NCBI RefSeq assembly: GCF_000801335.2
Contig: NZ_JSEH01000012.1
Coordinates: forward strand, 113,661-177,660
DNA from: Desulfovibrio sp. TomC
GTDB lineage: Bacteria > Desulfobacterota > Desulfovibrionia > Desulfovibrionales > Desulfovibrionaceae
DNA length: 64,000 bases
Direction: 5' to 3'
Shown here: positions 59,174-64,000 of the stretch, one piece after another
Position numbering within the stretch: the stretch's first letter is position 1
How the letters are laid out: each line of letters begins with the position of its first letter
The notes under the pieces: model-generated
Database searches by the model: none
What the model was told of the DNA's origin: nothing
What the model saw: the letters and a program-made list of their open reading frames with translations, nothing else
Position numbers and translations under genes: made by a program

Positions 59174-60784
59174 TCAGGCCGCTGGAGCAACCGCCCCTTC
59201 GGCCATGACCCGGTTTCGCCCGGCCGCCTTGGCCGCATACATGGCCGCATCGGCCCGGGCCAGCAGCGCATCCAGCGCGGCCTCGCCGAAATCCTCCTGG
59301 CCGCGCATCTCGGCCACGCCCACGCTCACCGTCACGGCCAGCGTCCGACCGGCGGCCGGGCTCGGCTGCTCAGCCATGGTCCGGCGAATGCGCTCGGCCA
59401 GTTCCAACCCTTCGGCCAGCCCCGCCCCAATCAAAAGCACCACGAATTCCTCGCCCCCGTAGCGGGCGACCAGATCCGATTTACGCACCGCTCCGCTCAG
59501 GATCTGGCCCACGTGGGCCAGCACCTGATCCCCGGCCTGATGGCCGAAGGTGTCGTTGACCCGCTTGAAATGGTCCACGTCGAGCATGAGGCAGACGCAG
59601 TGCTGTCCGGCCCTCGCGGCGGCGCTGAGCAGCTTGAGTCCCCCGGAAAACAGAAACCGACGGTTGTAAAGCCCGGTCAGGGCGTCCTGGACGCTTAAAC
59701 GCTCAATGGCGTCGATATGCGCCCGCACTTCGCAGGCCATGCTGGAAAAGGCATCAAACAGTTCCGCCAGTTCCCGGGGCAGTTTCCCCGGAGTCGCAAG
59801 GAAACAGTTCTCCTCGTAGCCCCGGGATCGAAGCTCCCGGGCATAGCGCGTAAGCGTCTCCAGCGGTTCTTCCAGACTCCGGCACAGCCGCAACACCAAT
59901 GGCGAAATGAGAAAAATAGTGGCCAGAGCGCCCAGGGCCACCCACATGGCCTGACGCCGATACCCGACCAGGGCCGCCGCTGCCGGCTCCTCGCGCACGA
60001 GCCTCCAGTCGTTCCAATTGAGAGCCACCGAGGCCCCGAGCATCTCCTGGCCCGATGCAGCCCGAAAAAGCACCCCGCCCGGGCCAGCCGCAAAGGCCTG
60101 GGGCGCAACCTTGGCGGACAGCTCCCCGCTCTGGTCGCCCACGGCCCGGGTCGGAGCCAGAATGGAGCCCTCGCCGTTGCATAACAGCACACCGTTTCCC
60201 GGCCCGGGCGTTGCCTCGCGCAGCCAGGCATCCAGCACCTCCAGCTGCACAGCCAAAAACACCACCCCGCCAAACGTGCCGTCCGGGCGGGTCACCGGCA
60301 CGGAAAAAAGGCAGATGGGTTTGCCCGAGGCCCGGCCCACAATCCCCGAGGCCAGGCTCTCGCGGCCGACCCTGGCCTCTTGAAAGTACTCCCGGTCGCC
60401 CACGTAGACGCTGGGAGAACCAGACGAATCCACGACAGTGCGGCCATCAGGCGTCACGTACACCACCGCCGAGACGGAGTCGTGCGTCTGCTTGTAGATT
60501 GCAAAGTGGCGGACCATGCCTGCAACATCGCTGCTGCGGGTCGATTCAAGGCTGGCCAGATAGCGGGCATCGGCAAAGCGTTCGGCAATCCAGGAACGCA
60601 CCACACTGCGATCCCTGGCCAGCGATTCGGCCAAACCTTCGAGTTCGGTTTCAATCACTTGCCCACGCTGGAAAAAAAAGAAAAATCCGGCAGCGAGTAC
60701 CAGAGGCAGGAGGACAAGGAGCAAGGTGTAAAAACGCAGAAGCCCGCGTAATGTATCCAGGCCCAAGGTCTGTTTCAGTCGCAT
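59174..60784 (-). CDS. Membrane diguanylate cyclase with Cache sensor
   Basis: 536 residues. TM1 is at about 18-38 (FYTLLLVLLPLVLAAGFFFF), then a periplasmic dCache-like sensor (AVVYVTPDGRTVVDSSGSPS, YFQEARVGRESLASGIVGR), TM2 near 282-302 (WVALGALATIFLISPLVL), a HAMP-like segment, and a C-terminal GGDEF domain with active signature RYGGEEFVVLL and an upstream RKSD inhibitory site (R-x-x-D). It should make cyclic di-GMP from two GTP with product inhibition. No adjacent effector. Divergent from the helicase gene. Confidence 0.95.
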   Translation of the reverse strand: MRLKQTLGLDTLRGLLRFYTLLLVLLPLVLAAGFFFFFQRGQVIETELEGLAESLARDRSVVRSWIAERFADARYLASLESTRSSDVAGMVRHFAIYKQTHDSVSAVVYVTPDGRTVVDSSGSPSVYVGDREYFQEARVGRESLASGIVGRASGKPICLFSVPVTRPDGTFGGVVFLAVQLEVLDAWLREATPGPGNGVLLCNGEGSILAPTRAVGDQSGELSAKVAPQAFAAGPGGVLFRAASGQEMLGASVALNWNDWRLVREEPAAAALVGYRRQAMWVALGALATIFLISPLVLRLCRSLEEPLETLTRYARELRSRGYEENCFLATPGKLPRELAELFDAFSSMACEVRAHIDAIERLSVQDALTGLYNRRFLFSGGLKLLSAAARAGQHCVCLMLDVDHFKRVNDTFGHQAGDQVLAHVGQILSGAVRKSDLVARYGGEEFVVLLIGAGLAEGLELAERIRRTMAEQPSPAAGRTLAVTVSVGVAEMRGQEDFGEAALDALLARADAAMYAAKAAGRNRVMAEGAVAPAA

Positions 60785-60948
60785 CCGTTGCCCTGGCTGG
60801 CCGCAGCCCCCGCGTGGAAGGCGGGGATGTCAAGGTGAGTTATCCTCTGTAATGCTACTCCAAACCTTTTGGCCAGGCAATGCACTTGCCTTGCGCAAAC
60901 CCATTTTTTGGACCATGACCAGCGGAGCAAACCAGGCCCGAAATCACC

Positions 60949-63873
60949 ATGCCGTCCCCAAACGATACGCCCCCCGTCCCCGACGACGCGACGCCTGATA
61001 CCCACGATATCGGCTCCTATGTGGCGGCCCTGCTGGCCTCCGAGCGCCTGGGGCATCTCGTGGTCCACCACCGCATCCTGCCGGCCGCCCCGGCGGTTTA
61101 TGCCGACCCCATGCGCCCTTTTCCGCGCCCCGTGGCCGGACTGCTGGCCGCCCGGGGCATCCAGCAGCTCTACAGCCATCAGGCCCAGGCCACCGACCGC
61201 ACCCGGGCCGGACGCCACGTGGCCGTGGCCACCCCCACCGCCAGCGGCAAAACATTCACCTACCTGCTGCCGGTGCTGGAAGAAATCATCAAAAATCCCG
61301 ACTCCCGGGCCATTTTCCTCTATCCCCTCAAAGCCCTGGCCCAGGACCAACTCAAAGCCATCACCGAGCTGACGGCCAGCCTGCCCGAGTCTGCCCGGCC
61401 CACCGCCGCCATCTACGACGGCGACACCACGCCGCACTTTCGCCGCAAAATCCGGGACAATCCGCCGCACATTCTCATCACCAACCCCGAGATGCTCCAC
61501 CTCTCGCTGCTGCCCAATCACGAGAACTGGAGCACGCTCTTTGCCGGCCTCACCCACGTGGTGGTGGATGAAATGCACACCTATCGCGGCGTCATGGGCT
61601 CCCACATGGCCCATGTGTTTCGCCGCCTGGGCCGCGTGTGCCAGCGCTTCGGCTCGCAGCCGGTCTTTGTCTTTTCTTCGGCCACCATCGGCAATCCCGG
61701 CCAGTTGGCCACCGACCTGACCGGCCTGCCCGTGGAAACCGTCACCGAGTCCGGCGCGCCCACCGCGGCCCGCCATTTCCTGTTTCTTAATCCCGAGCAG
61801 TCCGCCGCCACCACTGCGGTCATGCTCCTGGCCGCTGCCCTCACGCGGGGCCTTCGCACCATCGTCTACACCCAGTCGCGCAAGATGACGGAGCTTATCA
61901 GCCTGTGGATCCGGGAAAAGGCCGGTCCCTACGCCAGCCGCGTCTCGGCCTACCGCTCCGGGTTTCTCCCGGAGGAACGGCGCGACATCGAAGCGGCCAT
62001 GGCCTCGGGGAAACTCCTGGGCGTGGTCTCCACCTCGGCCCTGGAACTGGGCATCGACATCGGCGGCCTCGACCTGTGCATTCTGTGCGGCTATCCCGGT
62101 TCGGTCATGTCCGCCTGGCAGCGCGGCGGCCGGGTCGGCCGGGCCGGGCGCGAATCCGCCGTGGCCCTCATTGCCGGCGAAGACGCCCTGGACCAGTATT
62201 TCATGCGCCATCCCTCGGAATTCTTCGACCGCCCGCCGGAATCGGCCGTCATTAACCCGGCCAATCCGGCCATTGCCGCCAAGCACCTGGAGTGCGCCGC
62301 GGCCGAATTGCCGTTGTCCCTGTCCGAACCCTTCCTGGCCGACCCGGCCATCCGCCGCGAGGCCGAAATCCTGGAAGCCAAAGGGCTGCTCCTGCGCGAC
62401 AAGGACGGGTTGCGCCTGTTTGCCGCCCGCAAACGCCCCCACCGCGACGTCAACCTGCGCGGCTCGGGCGGCCAGTTCGCCATCGAGGCGGCCGGCTCGG
62501 TCATCGGCCAGATCGACGAGATGCGGGCCTACAAGGAAACCCACCCCGGAGCCGTCTACATCCACCGGGGCGTGTCCTATCTGGTTACATCCCTGGATAT
62601 TCCCGAACGCCGGGTGGTGGTTGCCCCGGGGAAAGTCGACTACTACACCCGGGCGCGCGGCCAGAAGACCACCGACATCCTGGAGGTCCTGGGCGAAACG
62701 AACGTCCACGGCGTGCCGGTCTTTCTCGGCCGGCTGCGGGTCACCGAGACCGTTACCGGCTACGAACGCCGCCGCACCCGGGGCGGACAACTGCTCACCA
62801 TCGTGCCGCTCGACCTGCCGCCCATGGTCTTTGAAACCGAAGGCCTGTGGTGGGTCATCCCCCACGACGTCCAGGCCGAACTGGACAAGCGCCTGTTCCA
62901 CTTCATGGGAGCCATCCATGCCATGGAACACGCCATGATCGGCATCCTGCCGCTCTTGGTCCTCACCGACCGCAACGATCTTGGCGGCATCTCCACGCCG
63001 CTTCACCCGCAGGTCGGCCGGGCCTGCGTCTTCGTCTACGACGGCGCGCCCGGCGGCGTTGGCCTCTCGCGCCTGGCCTTTTCCCGGGCCGATGAGGCGC
63101 TCTCCCGCACCCTGGCCGCTGTGGCCGGCTGTCCCTGCGAAACCGGCTGCCCATCCTGTGTCCATTCCCCCAAATGCGGCTCCGGCAACCGGCCCATCGA
63201 CAAGGTCGCCGCCCGCTTCCTCCTGGAGCTGCTCATGTCCGGAAAACTCCCCGAACAGGACGCCTGCCGGCCCGACTGCAACGAACAACCACAAACCAAC
63301 GAAACACAGGCCCCTTCCCGCCCCAAGGGCAAGGCCCCGGCCCGCTTCGGCGTGCTCGACGTCGAAACCCGCCGCTCCGCTGCCGATGTCGGCGGCTGGG
63401 GCAATGCCCACAAGATGGGTATCTCCGTGGCCGTGCTCTACGACTCGGGCACAGACGATTTCATCCCCTACAGCCAGGACGAACTGCCCGCCCTCTACGA
63501 AGCCCTCGCCCGCCTCGACTGCATCGTCGGCTTCAATATCCTGCGCTTCGACTACAAGGTCCTGGCCGGAGCCTCGCCCTTTGACCACCGGGCGCTGCCC
63601 ACCCTGGACATCCTGGAACGCGTCCACGCCCGCCTGGGCTACCGTTTGTCCCTGGACGGGCTGGCCAAGGCCACGCTCGGCACGCAAAAATCCGCCTCCG
63701 GCCTGGACGCCCTGGCCTGGTGGAAAGAAGGCCGCATCGACGAGATCACAACCTATTGCAAACAAGACGTGGCCGTCACCCGCGACCTCTATATCTTCGG
63801 CCGCGACAACGGCTATTTGCTGTTTAGCAACAAAGCAGGAAAGACCGTACGATTGCCGGTGGAGTGGGAGTAG
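60949..63873 (+). CDS. mrfA: MrfA-type helicase fused to a MrfB-type DEDD exonuclease
   Basis: 974 residues. Residues about 60-480 are an SF2 helicase: Walker A ATPTASGKTFTY, DEMH Walker B (VVVDEMHTYRG), FSSATIGNP, and QRGGRVGRAGR (motif VI). Then comes a MrfA/YprA-type C-terminal region with the four-cysteine zinc site CPCETGCPSCVHSPKC near 728-743. From about 800 to the end there is a second enzyme: LDVETRR, GFNILRFDY and YCKQDVAVTRDLY give an intact DEDDy exonuclease, the YprB/MrfB type. In Bacillus subtilis these are separate proteins (mrfA, mrfB) repairing mitomycin C damage; here they are one chain joined by a Pro/Gln/Asn-rich linker (about 760-795). Confidence 0.88.
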   Translation: MPSPNDTPPVPDDATPDTHDIGSYVAALLASERLGHLVVHHRILPAAPAVYADPMRPFPRPVAGLLAARGIQQLYSHQAQATDRTRAGRHVAVATPTASGKTFTYLLPVLEEIIKNPDSRAIFLYPLKALAQDQLKAITELTASLPESARPTAAIYDGDTTPHFRRKIRDNPPHILITNPEMLHLSLLPNHENWSTLFAGLTHVVVDEMHTYRGVMGSHMAHVFRRLGRVCQRFGSQPVFVFSSATIGNPGQLATDLTGLPVETVTESGAPTAARHFLFLNPEQSAATTAVMLLAAALTRGLRTIVYTQSRKMTELISLWIREKAGPYASRVSAYRSGFLPEERRDIEAAMASGKLLGVVSTSALELGIDIGGLDLCILCGYPGSVMSAWQRGGRVGRAGRESAVALIAGEDALDQYFMRHPSEFFDRPPESAVINPANPAIAAKHLECAAAELPLSLSEPFLADPAIRREAEILEAKGLLLRDKDGLRLFAARKRPHRDVNLRGSGGQFAIEAAGSVIGQIDEMRAYKETHPGAVYIHRGVSYLVTSLDIPERRVVVAPGKVDYYTRARGQKTTDILEVLGETNVHGVPVFLGRLRVTETVTGYERRRTRGGQLLTIVPLDLPPMVFETEGLWWVIPHDVQAELDKRLFHFMGAIHAMEHAMIGILPLLVLTDRNDLGGISTPLHPQVGRACVFVYDGAPGGVGLSRLAFSRADEALSRTLAAVAGCPCETGCPSCVHSPKCGSGNRPIDKVAARFLLELLMSGKLPEQDACRPDCNEQPQTNETQAPSRPKGKAPARFGVLDVETRRSAADVGGWGNAHKMGISVAVLYDSGTDDFIPYSQDELPALYEALARLDCIVGFNILRFDYKVLAGASPFDHRALPTLDILERVHARLGYRLSLDGLAKATLGTQKSASGLDALAWWKEGRIDEITTYCKQDVAVTRDLYIFGRDNGYLLFSNKAGKTVRLPVEWE

Positions 63874-63896
63874 AGGGGGACGAAAAGACGAAAGAT

Positions 63897-63936
63897 GCCT
63901 CCGGCGGCCGGGGGGATGATCCCCCCGGACCCCTGC
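63897..63936 (+). repeat. Palindromic element, type 1, copy 8
   Basis: Head GCCTCCGGCGGCC starting 23 nt after the helicase stop codon, palindrome GGGGGG-ATGAT-CCCCCC, then GGACCCCTGC; identical over 40 bases to the copy at 14409. Confidence 0.9.
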
Positions 63937-63940
63937 AATG

Positions 63941-63987
63941 GGGGGGCGCGTTTGCCGCAGGCCCTGCCTGCGGCAAACGCGCCCCCC
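63941..63987. repeat. Long perfect hairpin, 22-bp stem, 3-nt loop
   Basis: Left arm 63941-63962 begins GGGGGGCGCGTTTGCC; right arm 63966-63987 is its exact complement; loop CCT. It follows a type 1 element directly and is followed by AGGCAGGGAGGGT, the complement of the foot ACCCTCCCTGCCT seen before the hairpin at 12866. Confidence 0.92.
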
Positions 63988-64000
63988 AGGCAGGGAGGGT

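Noticed and set aside
60775..63765. 996-codon open frame on the minus strand opposite the helicase-exonuclease gene
   Set aside because: GC-rich antisense shadow: product is a low-complexity Gly/Ala/His/Val peptide with no motif, while the plus strand encodes a clear multi-domain protein.
6102..64000. CRISPR array made of the palindromic repeats
   Set aside because: Copies are single, kilobases apart and gene-flanking, with no regular spacers or cas genes.

Overview
The window is about 64 kb of GC-rich chromosome. It looks like a sulfate-reducing deltaproteobacterium of the Desulfovibrionaceae (Desulfovibrio / Solidesulfovibrio type). The main pointers are an hdrB-hdrA-flxD-flxC-flxB-flxA cluster in the order known from Desulfovibrio, many PAS/sigma-54 two-component and chemotaxis proteins, and a recurrent short palindromic element of the kind that litters these genomes. 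No rRNA, tRNA, CRISPR array, insertion sequence or integrase gene was seen. Assignment to genus is inference.

Layout. 1-6.1 kb: electron-bifurcating type HdrABC-FlxABCD complex (hdrB is cut by the window start). 6.2-12.8 kb: ferritin-like protein, a TrfA-like replication-initiator homologue on the chromosome, a histidine kinase / sigma-54 regulator pair, a HdeA-like periplasmic protein, and a K+ channel overlapping a cyclic-nucleotide-binding protein. 13-23.3 kb: a BPL_N-domain protein, a CheB-CheR-PAS fusion, valS, an AT-rich orphan gene between two terminators, and a methyl-accepting chemotaxis protein with a sigma-28-like promoter. 24-39.5 kb: alpha-glucan phosphorylase, dUTPase, argD, a five-gene branched-chain amino-acid ABC transporter (livGJHMF), a PAS histidine kinase, a FlaG-like protein, an EamA exporter and a class II aldolase. 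39.8-49 kb: PEBP protein, a HyuA-like ATPase overlapping a histone-deacetylase-fold enzyme, small secreted proteins, HDOD and CBS proteins, and a legumain-like (C13) protease. 49.2-64 kb: a Lon-like protease with a partner of unknown function, an acyltransferase, sfsA, an aspartate-type aminotransferase, a second kinase / sigma-54 regulator pair, a diguanylate cyclase, and a helicase-exonuclease fusion.

Working together. FlxABCD-HdrABC links NADH to ferredoxin and a DsrC/heterodisulfide-type acceptor. Two NtrB/NtrC-type pairs, a chemoreceptor, a CheBR fusion, a GGDEF enzyme and an HDOD protein form a heavy signalling load that does not sit in one operon.

The most unusual signal is not a protein. 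Eleven copies, some degenerate, of a short element occur between genes. Each has a constant 13-nt head (GCCTCCGGCGGCC) followed by a palindrome whose sequence differs from copy to copy but usually remains self-complementary. Some copies continue into a second, longer hairpin (22-34 bp stem, 2-3 nt loop) that is again different each time. Nine of the eleven are oriented with the head just after a stop codon, and one supplies the C-terminal residues and stop codon of a gene.
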